A stretch of DNA of 64,000 bases from positions 1 through 64,000 of the forward strand of contig NZ_BSSE01000023.1 of NCBI RefSeq assembly GCF_030268965.1, read 5' to 3'. The position numbers were made by a program, and so were the translations under genes. Source of the stretch: Microtetraspora sp. NBRC 16547. Its GTDB lineage: Bacteria > Actinomycetota > Actinomycetes > Streptosporangiales > Streptosporangiaceae. The notes beneath the pieces were generated by a model. That model did not search any database, had not been told where the DNA came from, and saw only the letters and a list, made by a program, of their open reading frames with translations. Shown piece by piece: positions 17,051 to 25,888 of the stretch. Positions within the stretch are counted from its first letter, which is position 1; the number at the start of each line of letters is the position of its first letter.

Positions 17051-17390
17051 GACCCGGCGCGGCAGCCGGCCGCGCCCATGGTCGTGTGCGGCGCTGCGCC
17101 CGCGCCGTCAGCTGCATGTTGCCCATTAACCAAAACCCCCCGTGCGGGTGGGCGGTGGCGTCGGACCGCGCCGGTCCCCGTGGCGCTGGTCCGCAAGGTG
17201 CGCCCGCCGTGCCTGCCAGCTAGCAGACTTGGCTCGCGTTGCCCTCCGGGTTTGCCGCCGCCTCACCTTTTGACGTGGCAACCATAACGGAGCGTGATGT
17301 TTGACGCCGGAGTTCTGGAGTCAAGGAATCAATTTGATTACACAGCGTACGCATCGCAATCGGGACTAACGTCGCGCTACCGTATCCGCT
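17051..17390. other. 340-bp intergenic region upstream of the MarR gene
   Basis: Non-coding region between divergent genes. Its right half (17280-17345) is AT-richer than its surroundings and contains the palindrome at 17327-17339. TACCGT at 17378-17383, 7 bases before the GTG of the MarR gene, may be a -10 box for a leaderless transcript. No small gene was seen. Confidence 0.6.
17327..17339. promoter_or_regulatory. MarR-type operator candidate
   Basis: AATCAATTTGATT is a perfect 13-bp palindrome (arms AATCAA/TTGATT) about 51 bases upstream of the MarR regulator start, in an otherwise GC-rich region. Autoregulation is inferred. Confidence 0.5.
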
Positions 17391-17903
17391 GTGTTCATCT
17401 CGAAGCCGCTCAACCTCCCGTTCGACCCCATTGAGAGGGCTGCTGAGAGCTGGCGAGCGAACTTCGGGCCGTCCTCCGCGATGGCCGCCGTCACTTCGAT
17501 CATGAGAGCTCACCAGATACTCCTGGCGCAACTGGACGCGCTGCTCAAGCCGTACGATTTGACCTTCGCCCGGTACGAAGCGCTGGTTCTGCTCACGTTC
17601 AGCAAGGCGGGATCGCTGCCGCTCTCCAAGATCGGCGAGCGCCTCATGGTGCATCCGACCAGCGTGACCAACACGGTCGACCGGCTGGAGCGCGCCGGAC
17701 TTGTACGCCGCATGCGCAACCCCCGAGACGGGCGCGGCGTGCTCGCCGAGATCACCGACCGGGGCCGCGATGTCGTACGGCTCGCCACCGCCGATCTGAT
17801 GGCCGCCGACTTCGGCCTGGACATGTACGGCGAGGAGGACCTCGGCGAGATGTTCGGCCTCCTGCGGACCCTCAGGGTCGCCGCCGGCGACTTCGCCGAC
17901 TGA
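17391..17903 (+). CDS. MarR-family transcriptional regulator
   Basis: 170 residues. The winged helix-turn-helix is clear: MRAHQILLAQLDALLKPYDL, LPLSKIGERLMVHPTSVTNTVDRLERAGLVRRMRNPRDGRGVLAEITDRGR. Length and DNA-binding motif are normal for MarR. The upstream palindrome suggests autorepression, and the divergent membrane-protein operon could be a target. No ribosome site is seen; the GTG may be leaderless. Confidence 0.9.
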   Translation: MFISKPLNLPFDPIERAAESWRANFGPSSAMAAVTSIMRAHQILLAQLDALLKPYDLTFARYEALVLLTFSKAGSLPLSKIGERLMVHPTSVTNTVDRLERAGLVRRMRNPRDGRGVLAEITDRGRDVVRLATADLMAADFGLDMYGEEDLGEMFGLLRTLRVAAGDFAD

Positions 17904-17906
17904 CCT

Positions 17907-17934
17907 GACGGCACACCGCCGACGGTGTGCCGTC
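17907..17934 (+). terminator. hairpin terminator after marR-like gene
   Basis: GACGGCACACCG and CGGTGTGCCGTC form a perfect 12-bp stem with a 4-base loop, starting 4 bases after the stop codon. Confidence 0.8.
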
Positions 17935-17949
17935 AGCGGTGCGCCGCCG

Positions 17950-17979
17950 GGATGTCCGGCCACCGGTGGCCGGACATCC
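17950..17979. terminator. perfect 30-bp palindrome, probable bidirectional terminator
   Basis: GGATGTCCGGCCACC is followed directly by its reverse complement, giving 15-base arms with no spacer. It lies between convergent marR-like and subtilase genes, 22 bases from the subtilase stop. Confidence 0.7.
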
Positions 17980-18001
17980 GTGTCGTACTTGTAGGCACCA
18001 G

Positions 18002-19720
18002 CTAGCGGTGCACGGCGCGGAGGGCGTCGACGATGCCCTTGCCGTAGAAGCCGTTCGCCGCGGCGTCGCCCTCACAGGTGTGCGTGGCGGTCGCGGTGGT
18101 GCCGTTCGGCAGGTGCCGCGTGTAGGTGAACGCCGCCGGGGTCGGGCACGGAGTGGGCGTGGCCGTTTCCGTGAGGATCCGCTTCACGACGTCGGGGTCC
18201 AGGGTGAGCCCACCCGGGTGACGGGGGTCGGGCCTGCCGTACTTGCTGACGATCAGGGCGGCGACGCCCGCGGCGCGCGGCGAGGCCATCGAGGTGCCCT
18301 GGAGGTACTGGTAGTAGCCGCAGACCTTGCCCTTGCAGTCCTTCACCACGTAGGGAACCGTCGGGTCGCCGTTCTCGTCGATCTCGCCGTTGGCGACGGC
18401 GAGCGACTTCGGGTACGCCGAGAGGGTCGCCTTGGTGATGTCCCGCGTGTTGTCGGGCGTGTCGTACACGTCGCCGCCGGGGGAGGCGACGTCGATGAAG
18501 CCGTTGCCGTGGTTGGAGTAGTACGACTTCCGCTTGCTGATGCCGGTCGACGAGACCGAGATCACGTGGTCGCCCTGGCCGGGCATCGACTTGCAGCTGG
18601 TCGGCGTGATCGTGCGGGGGTACGGCGCCTGGCCGGGCACGCTCACGAAGTCCGGGCTGGTCCTGTCGACGTTGGTCTTGGTGTAGTCCATCGCCTCGTT
18701 GCCCGCCGCGGAGACCAGGGTCACGCCCTTGCCGTGCGCGTAGGTGAGGGCACGCTGCGTGGCGGCGATGACCGTGGCCTGCTCCAGCTGGCTCTCGGGA
18801 GAGTCGGCGGGGTTGTTCACGCAGTTGAACAGCCACGGGTCGACGTAGTAGCTCATGTTGACCACGTCGACGCCGATGTCGCCGGCGTAGGTGAGCGCGT
18901 CGACGGTCGGCTGCAGGAAGAAGTACCCCGAGTCCTGGCCGGCGCGGATGTTCACGATCGAGACCTTGGGGGCCACGCCGGAGACGCCCAGCCCGTTGAC
19001 CGGGGACGCGATCGAGGAGGCGACGTGCGTGCCGTGGCCGTCGTCGTCCACATCCGCCGGGTCGACGCAGGAAGCCACCTCGCAGGGGCCGTCCACCTCG
19101 TTGCCGTCGGCGTCCGTGGGGATGTCGACGGTGAAGTTACGGCTCAGCGCCCTGTTGAAGTTGGGCGCGATGTCCGGGTGGGATCCGTCGACCCCGGTGT
19201 CGATAATGCCGACGAGCACCCGCTTGTCGCCCATCTCGTACTTGTGCGCCTCGTTGGCGTGGATCTGCTGCATGTCCCACTGCAGATCGCTGAGCGGTTC
19301 GGCCGTGGGCTTCTTGCCCCGCTTGACCGGAGTGGCTCCGGCCCTGCCCTCCTTCTCGACGGCCTTGGCCTTGACGGCCTTGACGGCCGCGGCCGGGGCC
19401 TTGGCCATCTTCGGGGCGGAGCCGATGGCGCGGTTGCGCGCGACCCCCTCGATGGCGGAGTTGTCCTTGATCGCGGCGATGAAGCCGCTGTTGGTCGTGG
19501 TGACCGTGGCCAGTCCAACCGCGTTGTTGACCTTCACGATGGAGCCGCCGGCGGCCTCGATCGCCTTTTGGGCGTCGGCCGCGTTGGCACTCTCCTTGTA
19601 AAGGACGACGTACTCGGTCTGCGCGGCCGGCTAGGCAACGGTACGCACCGCCTGAGCCGGAGACGCCAGCGTAGCCGCGGCCAAAGCCGCGGCTGCGGCG
19701 ACGACAATGACGCGCTTCAC
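18002..19720 (-). pseudogene. secreted S8 subtilisin-like protease, interrupted by in-frame TAG
   Basis: From GTG 19720 (GGGAGG upstream) the frame encodes a signal peptide (MKRVIVVAAAAALAAATLAS-PAQA) and VRTVA, then a TAG at 19631-19633. The same frame continues to 18002 with PAAQTEYVVLYKESANAADA (an I9-type inhibitor propeptide) and a complete peptidase: Asp in GIIDTGVDGSHPD, His in DDGHGTHVASS, oxyanion Asn in SAAGNEA, Ser in GTSMASPRAAG. A single base change (TAG from CAG or GAG) would restore a ~570-residue preproprotease. Translation restarting at GTG 19537 would lack the signal peptide. Either a recent nonsense mutation, readthrough, or a sequencing error. Confidence 0.8.
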
Positions 19721-19855
19721 ATCCACCTCCCTGTGGATAGCAACCATGCGCGTCTCATATTTCGGTATTGACGGTCTCTGCCATAGATCCGCGGGGTTTT
19801 GCGACCAAGGTGTGACATTCGAGTGTCCGGGGGGCGCGGTTCCCTGGCGCGATTT

Positions 19856-19871
19856 ACTAGGACGTCCTAGT
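19856..19871. promoter_or_regulatory. TetR-type palindromic operator candidate upstream of mutase
   Basis: ACTAGGACGTCCTAGT is a perfect 16-bp palindrome ending 24 bases before the mutase start codon. Position over or just after the promoter suggests repression. The regulator is not in view; TetR-family acyl-CoA sensors use sites of this shape. Confidence 0.65.
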
Positions 19872-19895
19872 GTTTTGGGTGAGGGGAGGGGGAGT

Positions 19896-21569
19896 ATGAA
19901 CGCGGACGAGATCGAGGCCGGGCGGGCCCGCTGGCAGGCGCGGTACGACGCGGCGGCGACACGCGCCCCGCGGCGGGAGCACCGGACGCTGTCCGGGCTG
20001 GAGGTCACTCCGGTCTACGGGCCGGACGGCGACGATCCGAGGTTCGAGCGCATCGGCTGGCCGGGGGAGTACCCCTACACCCGTGGCCTGCACCCGACCG
20101 GATACCGGGGGCGGCCGTGGACGATCCGGCAGTTCGCCGGGTTCGGCAACGCCCGCCAGACCAACGAGCGCTACAAGATGATCCTCGGCGCGGGTGGCGG
20201 CGGCCTCTCCGTGGCCTTCGACATGCCGACCCTGATGGGCCGTGACTCCGACGATCCCCGCGCCCTCGGCGAGGTCGGTCACTGCGGCGTGGCGATCGAC
20301 TCCGCGCTGGACATGGACGTGCTCTTCGAGGGCATCCCGCTGGGCGAGGTCACCACCTCGATGACGATCAGCGGCCCCGCCGTCCCGATCTTCTGCATGT
20401 ACGTCGTCGCGGCCGAGCGTCAGGGCGTGCCGGCCGGACGGCTCAACGGGACGCTGCAGACCGACATCTTCAAGGAGTACATCGCGCAGAAGGAGTGGCT
20501 GTTCGCCCCCGAGCCGCACCTACGGCTGATCGGCGACCTGATGGAGTTCTGCGCCGCCGAGATCCCGGCGTACAAGCCGCTGTCGGTGTCCGGCTACCAC
20601 ATCAGGGAGGCCGGGTCCACGGCCGCGCAGGAGCTGGCCTTCACGCTCGCCGACGGCTTCGGGTACGTCGAGCTCGGGCTCTCGCGCGGCCTCGACGTCG
20701 ACGTCTTCGCCCCCGGGCTGTCCTTCTTCTTCGATGCGCATATCGACTTCTTCGAGGAGATCGCGAAGTTCCGGGCCGCGCGCCGCATCTGGGCCCGCTG
20801 GATGCGCGACGTGTACGGCGCCCGCACGGAGAAGGCCCAGTGGCTGCGGTTCCACACCCAGACGGCCGGGGTGTCGCTGACGGCGCAGCAGCCGGACAAC
20901 AACATCGTCCGCACCGCGATCGAGGCGCTCGCCGCGGTCCTGGGCGGCACCAACTCGTTGCACACGAACGCGCTGGACGAGGTGCTCGCGCTGCCCTCGG
21001 AGAAGGCCGCGGAGATCGCCCTGCGCACCCAGCAGGTGATCATGGAGGAGACCGAGGTCGTCAACGTCGTCGATCCGCTGGGCGGATCCTGGTACGTGGA
21101 GGCGCTCACCGATCGGCTGGAGGCCGAGGCCGAGTCAATTTTCACGAAAATTCGTGAAATGGGTTCCGACGGCACGATGACCTCCGGCATCCTGCGCGGC
21201 ATCGAGGACGGCTGGTTCACGGCGGAGATAGCCGAGGCCGCCTTCGACTACCAGCGCAAGCTGGAGAAGGGCGACAAGAAGATCGTCGGAGTGAACCGCC
21301 ACACCTCGACCGTGGAACAGCCGCTGGAGATCCTCCGGATCAGCCACGAGGTCGAGCTGGAGCAGCGCCGCGTCCTCGCCGACCGGCGTGCCGTACGGGA
21401 TCGGAAGGCCGTGGACGACGCGCTCGCCGTTCTCGTCGCGGCCGCGCGGTCCGACCGGAACATGATCCCGCCCATGCTGGACGCCGTACGGGCCGAGGCC
21501 ACGCTCGGCGAGATCTGCGACGCCCTCCGCGCCGAATGGGGCACCTACACCGAGCCCGCGCGCTTCTGA
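19896..21569 (+). CDS. icmA: acyl-CoA mutase large subunit, isobutyryl-CoA mutase-like
   Basis: 557 residues from the ATG at 19896, preceded by GGGGAGGGGG. Catalytic TIM-barrel subunit without the B12-binding domain, as in IcmA (about 566 residues). Specificity positions fit isobutyryl-CoA mutase rather than methylmalonyl-CoA mutase: Phe in WTIRQFAGFGNA (Tyr in methylmalonyl-CoA mutase) and Gln in NGTLQTDIFKEY (Asn in the usual NDILKE). The conserved YHIREAGSTAAQELA and HFTQTAG-like segment are intact. It would interconvert isobutyryl- and n-butyryl-CoA with a small B12 subunit (IcmB) that is not in the window. MeaB at 13922 is a plausible chaperone. Confidence 0.9.
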   Translation: MNADEIEAGRARWQARYDAAATRAPRREHRTLSGLEVTPVYGPDGDDPRFERIGWPGEYPYTRGLHPTGYRGRPWTIRQFAGFGNARQTNERYKMILGAGGGGLSVAFDMPTLMGRDSDDPRALGEVGHCGVAIDSALDMDVLFEGIPLGEVTTSMTISGPAVPIFCMYVVAAERQGVPAGRLNGTLQTDIFKEYIAQKEWLFAPEPHLRLIGDLMEFCAAEIPAYKPLSVSGYHIREAGSTAAQELAFTLADGFGYVELGLSRGLDVDVFAPGLSFFFDAHIDFFEEIAKFRAARRIWARWMRDVYGARTEKAQWLRFHTQTAGVSLTAQQPDNNIVRTAIEALAAVLGGTNSLHTNALDEVLALPSEKAAEIALRTQQVIMEETEVVNVVDPLGGSWYVEALTDRLEAEAESIFTKIREMGSDGTMTSGILRGIEDGWFTAEIAEAAFDYQRKLEKGDKKIVGVNRHTSTVEQPLEILRISHEVELEQRRVLADRRAVRDRKAVDDALAVLVAAARSDRNMIPPMLDAVRAEATLGEICDALRAEWGTYTEPARF

Positions 21570-21738
21570 CAACATCGCGTTTCCCAGCGTTCCGCCCGAC
21601 TTGTCCCGTCATTTCCGGGGTTCGGCGCGCCTTCCGAGCGCGGCGGACCCGCCGGAGCTGACGAGGGGGCGACCCCTCGTCAGACAAGGAGGCACGGTTG
21701 GCACGGAACAGCCGCGCGCGTACGGCAGGATTGGATTC

Positions 21739-22662
21739 ATGGCAGCGGATTTCACTCGACCTGGATCGCTCTACGGCGCCGTGGACCTCGGCGCGCGCAA
21801 GCAGGCTCTGGAAGCCCAGGCGCGGCGCGAGGCCGCCGCGCAGAACCCGGACGCGGCGGCCGCGCACGTCATCGAGGTGACCGCGGCGACCTTCACCGCC
21901 GACGTCGTCGAGCGCTCGATGAGCGTTCCCGTGATCGTCGAGGCCACTGTGCCGCGGGCGGAGCAGGTCCAGCAGTTCAGCCAGACCATGGAGAAGCTCG
22001 CGGCGGAGGCGGGCGGCGCGTGGATCCTGGCCCGGGCGGACGTCGAGGCCAACCCCGAGCTCGCTCAGGCGTTGCGCATGCGCGCCGTGCCGACCGTCTA
22101 CCTGGCCGTCCAGGGGCAGCTCATGCCCCTGTTCGAGGGGCCGCTTCCCGAGCCGCAGCTGCGCGAGGCGCTCACCCAGGTGTTCGAGCAGCTCGGCGTC
22201 ACGCTGGCCGCCCCGGCGCCCGGCGCCGAGGAGTCGGCGGAGCCGCCGCTCGACCCCGACCTGGCCGCCGCGGACGAGGCCGTCGAGAAGGGTGACCTGG
22301 CCGCGGCCGCGGCCGCGTTCGAGCGGCTTCTCGCCCGGCAGCCCGGCAGCCAGGAGGCCAAGATCGGCCTCGCCGGAGTCGGGCTGGTCCGCCGCACCCA
22401 GGACCTCGACCCGGCGGACGTGCTGGCCCGCGCGGCCGAGCAGCCCGGCGACGTCGGCCTCCAGATCCAGGCGGCCGACCTGGAGATGATGGCCGGCGAC
22501 GTGGACACCGCCTTCGACCGGCTCATCGGCGTCGTACGGCGTTCCGCCGGAGACGACCGGGAGCAGGCCAGAGTCCACCTGCTCGGCCTGTTCGACGCGC
22601 TGCCCGCCGACGACCCCGCCGTCTCCAAGGGGCGCCGCGGTCTCGCGAGCGCGCTGTTCTGA
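21739..22662 (+). CDS. YbbN/CnoX-like thioredoxin-TPR protein lacking CxxC
   Basis: 307 residues from the ATG at 21739. The N-terminal thioredoxin fold is visible (ERSMSVPVIVEATVPRAEQV, ALRMRAVPTVYLAVQGQ with the cis-Pro), followed by TPR-like helices (LAAADEAVEKGDLAAAAAAFERLLARQP). This matches the YbbN/CnoX chaperedoxin plan. The active-site CxxC is replaced by VPRA, and the whole protein has no cysteine, so it cannot do thiol chemistry; a holdase or scaffold role is inferred. Confidence 0.82.
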   Translation: MAADFTRPGSLYGAVDLGARKQALEAQARREAAAQNPDAAAAHVIEVTAATFTADVVERSMSVPVIVEATVPRAEQVQQFSQTMEKLAAEAGGAWILARADVEANPELAQALRMRAVPTVYLAVQGQLMPLFEGPLPEPQLREALTQVFEQLGVTLAAPAPGAEESAEPPLDPDLAAADEAVEKGDLAAAAAAFERLLARQPGSQEAKIGLAGVGLVRRTQDLDPADVLARAAEQPGDVGLQIQAADLEMMAGDVDTAFDRLIGVVRRSAGDDREQARVHLLGLFDALPADDPAVSKGRRGLASALF

Positions 22663-22760
22663 TCACGCCGCCCAGACCCGGCCGCCTAGATCACGCCGCC
22701 CGGATCCGGCCGCTCTGACCACGCCGCCCGGATCCGGCGGCTCTGATCCGGAGGCTCTGA
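22659..22760 (+). repeat. degenerate ~28-bp tandem repeat starting at the stop codon
   Basis: Units of about 28 bases beginning TCTGATCACGCCGCCC, TAGATCACGCCGCCC and TCTGACCACGCCGCCC, then shorter TCTGATCCGGAGGC and TCTGATCCGACGGC. The first TGA is the stop codon of the thioredoxin-like gene. Confidence 0.85.
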
Positions 22761-22921
22761 TCCGACGGCCGGCCCCGCCGCGTTCCGGAGGAGCAGATCC
22801 ATCCCGGCGAGCGCTGTAGTGTGTGGGCACTGGTGCGTCCCCGGCGTCGTCACGGATCAGAACGACACAGCCTCCGGAGGCGTGCCCGCGCAGACAGCCA
22901 TGACAACAGGAGCGAATTGAC

Positions 22922-24331
22922 GTGGCCACCGTGCCGAGCGTTTCGTACTCGATCACCGTTCGTCTCGAGGTGCCGGCGGGCGGCAAGGCCGTCAGCCTTC
23001 TCACCCACGCGGTGGAGAGCGCCGGTGGGGTGATCACCGCACTCGACGTCACCACGGCGGGTCACGAGAAGCTCCGCATCGACGTCACCTGTGCCGCCAG
23101 GGACACCGACCACGCGCAGGCGCTCGTCGACGCCCTCGGCACGGTCGAGGGCGTCGCCATCCACAAGGTGTCCGACCGGACCTTCCTCATGCACCTCGGC
23201 GGCAAGATCGAGATGCAGTCGAAGGTCCCGCTGCGCAACCGTGACGAACTCTCGATGGCGTACACGCCGGGTGTTGCGCGGGTCAGCATGGCCATCGCGC
23301 GTAACCCCGAGGACGCGCGCCGCCTCACGATCAAGCGCAACTCGGTGGCCGTGGTCACCGACGGTTCGGCCGTCCTCGGCCTCGGCAACATCGGCCCGGC
23401 CGCCGCGCTGCCCGTGATGGAGGGCAAGGCGGCGCTGTTCAAGCGGTTCGCCGGCATCGACGCCTGGCCGATCTGCCTCGACACCCAGGACGTCGACGAG
23501 ATCGTGCGCACCGTCCAGGTGATCGCCCCCGGGTTCGGCGGCATCAATCTGGAGGACATCTCCGCGCCGCGTTGCTTCGAGGTCGAGCGCCGGCTGCGCG
23601 AGCTCCTGGACATCCCGGTCTTCCACGACGACCAGCACGGCACCGCGATCTGCGTCCTCGCCGCGCTGACGAACGCGCTCAAGGTGGTCGGCAAGGAGAT
23701 CTCCGACGTCCGCGTCACGCTCGCCGGAGCGGGCGCGGCCGGTACGGCGGTGCTGCGCCTGCTGCTCGCCGGCGGCGTGCGGCACGTGGTGGTCTGCGAC
23801 TACCTCGGCGCCGTCCACAAGGGCCGCGACGACCTCGACGAGTCGCTGCGCTGGATCGCCGAGCACACCAACGCCGAGGGATACAGCGGCGACCTGCGCG
23901 GCGCGGTCAAGGGCGCGGACGTCTTCATCGGCGTGTCCGCCCCCGGCATCCTCGACGGCGAGGACATCGCCGCGATGGCCGAGGGCTCGGTGGTGTTCGC
24001 GCTCGCCAATCCGGAGCCGGAGGTCTCGCCCGACGAGGCCAGGGAGCACGCGGCCGTCGTGGCGACCGGGCGCTCCGACTACCCGAACCAGATCAACAAC
24101 GTGCTGGCCTTCCCCGGCGTGTTCCGCGGCCTGCTCGACGCGCAGGCCAACGTGGTCACCCCGGAGATGCTGCTGGCCGCGGCCCGGGCGCTCGCCGCCG
24201 TCGTGACCGACGAGGAGCTCGGCCCCAACTACATCATCCCCAGCGTCTTCCACCCCGACGTGGCGGGCGCGGTCGCGGCGGCCGTACGCGAATCGGCCGG
24301 CGGGCGGGCCCGCGGGTTCACGGAGGCCTGA
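22922..24331 (+). CDS. NAD-dependent malic enzyme with N-terminal ACT domain
   Basis: 469 residues. Residues 1-90 form an ACT-like regulatory domain ([19 protein letters not shown]). The malic enzyme follows: [58 protein letters not shown] and Rossmann [13 protein letters not shown]. It decarboxylates malate to pyruvate, feeding pyruvate from the TCA cycle. GTG start has AGGAG about 9 bases upstream. Cofactor preference is not certain. Confidence 0.9.
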   Translation: MATVPSVSYSITVRLEVPAGGKAVSLLTHAVESAGGVITALDVTTAGHEKLRIDVTCAARDTDHAQALVDALGTVEGVAIHKVSDRTFLMHLGGKIEMQSKVPLRNRDELSMAYTPGVARVSMAIARNPEDARRLTIKRNSVAVVTDGSAVLGLGNIGPAAALPVMEGKAALFKRFAGIDAWPICLDTQDVDEIVRTVQVIAPGFGGINLEDISAPRCFEVERRLRELLDIPVFHDDQHGTAICVLAALTNALKVVGKEISDVRVTLAGAGAAGTAVLRLLLAGGVRHVVVCDYLGAVHKGRDDLDESLRWIAEHTNAEGYSGDLRGAVKGADVFIGVSAPGILDGEDIAAMAEGSVVFALANPEPEVSPDEAREHAAVVATGRSDYPNQINNVLAFPGVFRGLLDAQANVVTPEMLLAAARALAAVVTDEELGPNYIIPSVFHPDVAGAVAAAVRESAGGRARGFTEA

Positions 24332-24409
24332 TCGTCTTTCGCCGCGCGCCGGAGCCCGCGGGCTGAAGTCGATGCCGGGGCGACGTGCGAGATTCCCGCC
24401 TTCTCCCTC

Positions 24410-25000
24410 ATGATGGAGGGTATGGCGGAAGGGATCTACGTGGGCCGGCTGCTCGTCGCGACGCCACTGCTCGAGGACCCCAACTTCCGGCGCAGTGTCG
24501 TCCTCGTTCTCGAGCACGACGAGGGCAGCGGCTCGCTCGGCGTCGTGCTCAACCGTCCCAGCGAGATCTCGGTGACGCAGGTGCTGCCCTCGTGGGACGC
24601 GCTGGTGACGGGTCCCTCCGTGCTGTTCGAAGGCGGTCCGGTGCAGACCGACAGCGCGCTCGCGCTCGCCGCCGTGCAGAGCGGCGGTGAGCCCCTGGGC
24701 TGGCGGCGGCTGCAGTCGGGCCGCTCCGCCGCCTCCCGCCTGGGCACGGTCGACCTCGACGCGCCGCCCGAGATCCTCGCCGGCGAGATCTCGCAGATGC
24801 GCATCTTCGCCGGCTACGCGGGCTGGACCGCCGGCCAGCTCCGCAACGAGGTCGAGGAGGGCGCGTGGTACGTCGTGGACTCCGAGCCGGAGGACACCTT
24901 CCATTCCGACCCGACGACGCTCTGGCGCTCGGTGCTGCGCCGCCAACAGGGGGAGCTGTCCTTCGTGGCGACCTATCCCGATGATCCCGAGCTCAACTGA
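24410..25000 (+). CDS. YqgE/AlgH family protein
   Basis: 196 residues, full length for the family (DUF179). Conserved blocks: YVGRLLVATPLLEDPNFRRSVVLVLEH, GSLGVVLNRPSEI, GGPVQTDSALAL and RIFAGYAGWTAGQLRNEVEEGAWYV. Function is unsettled in bacteria. An alternative ATG at 24422 is only one base from GGAGGG, so the 24410 start is kept. Confidence 0.88.
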   Translation: MMEGMAEGIYVGRLLVATPLLEDPNFRRSVVLVLEHDEGSGSLGVVLNRPSEISVTQVLPSWDALVTGPSVLFEGGPVQTDSALALAAVQSGGEPLGWRRLQSGRSAASRLGTVDLDAPPEILAGEISQMRIFAGYAGWTAGQLRNEVEEGAWYVVDSEPEDTFHSDPTTLWRSVLRRQQGELSFVATYPDDPELN

Positions 25001-25095
25001 CGGCCGGCAAGGGAACTGGGCATGTCCGGGAAGTCCGCCGCGCGCATCCGCTGATCACGCTGGACGTGGCGCGGGTCCACCCCAGGGTGTCATCG

Positions 25096-25133
25096 TCGGG
25101 GTTCGCCGGGGTTCGTCGGGGTTCGTCGGGGTG
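25096..25133 (+). repeat. 10-bp tandem repeat x4
   Basis: Unit TCGGGGTTCG (one copy with CC) repeated between the convergent yqgE-like and TetR genes. Confidence 0.85.
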
Positions 25134-25155
25134 AAGCCGGACTCAAGCCGGTCTC

Positions 25156-25770
25156 TCAGCGGTCCCATCCGGGGCGCAGGCACCGCTCCGCGATCGCGAG
25201 GGTCTGCTCCAGGCGCTCCGCCAGGAGCGCGAGATCCTGCGGGCCGTGCTCGAAGCAGACCCGGCCGATCGCAGTGAACACCGAGACCGCGAACTGGGTG
25301 TGGAGGTCATCCACGCCTGTGCCGCGGCGGCGGGCGACCTCCTCGGTCAGCAGCCGTTCGCTTTCCATGATCAGGCACATCTGCACGGCGGACAGCGAGG
25401 ACGTGCACTCGACGAGCCGCCTCGCCTTGTCGAATCGCCTCGCCTCGTCGGGGTCGCCTTCGCGCAGGGCGGTCAGCATGGCCCGAATCGCCTGGCTCAC
25501 CGCCTGGTAGGGAGTCTCCTCGGCGGGCCTGGCGGCCAGCTCGCTCTGGAAGATCTCCTGGCCGTCCCGGCACAGCGAGAGCGCGACCTCCTCCTTCGAG
25601 GCGAAGTAGCGGAAGAAGGTCCGCGGCGAGACGTCCACCGCGGCGGCGATCTGGTCGATCGTCGTTATGTCGTACCCCTGCGATAAGAACAGGTCGAGGG
25701 CGGCGTCGATCAGCGCTATCCGGGTCTTCTGCTTCTTGCGCTCTCGTAGACCCATGGTTGTCATCTTCAC
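25156..25770 (-). CDS. TetR-family regulator of adjacent exporter
   Basis: 204 residues. N-terminal helix-turn-helix: RIALIDAALDLFLSQGYDITTIDQIAAAVDVSPRTFFRYFASKEE. The C-terminal ligand domain is diverged as usual. It is transcribed divergently from a 14-TM drug exporter with 118 bases between them, the standard arrangement for local repression released by the drug. Confidence 0.9.
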   Translation of the reverse strand: MKMTTMGLRERKKQKTRIALIDAALDLFLSQGYDITTIDQIAAAVDVSPRTFFRYFASKEEVALSLCRDGQEIFQSELAARPAEETPYQAVSQAIRAMLTALREGDPDEARRFDKARRLVECTSSLSAVQMCLIMESERLLTEEVARRRGTGVDDLHTQFAVSVFTAIGRVCFEHGPQDLALLAERLEQTLAIAERCLRPGWDR

Positions 25771-25831
25771 GAAACCCTCGCTTCATAATCTGTCAGTTGT
25801 CACGTTATGACGGAAAATAGCGTTTGTCATG

Positions 25832-25846
25832 TGTCATTGAGTGACA
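25832..25846. promoter_or_regulatory. operator candidate for the TetR regulator
   Basis: TGTCATTGAGTGACA has 5-base inverted arms TGTCA/TGACA around TTGAG. More TGTCA half-sites lie at about 25786-25830. It is in the AT-rich divergent promoter region between regulator and exporter. Confidence 0.55.
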
Positions 25847-25888
25847 TAAGTTGCTCCGGTTGACTTCTACCAGGGGGGACTCCCGATC

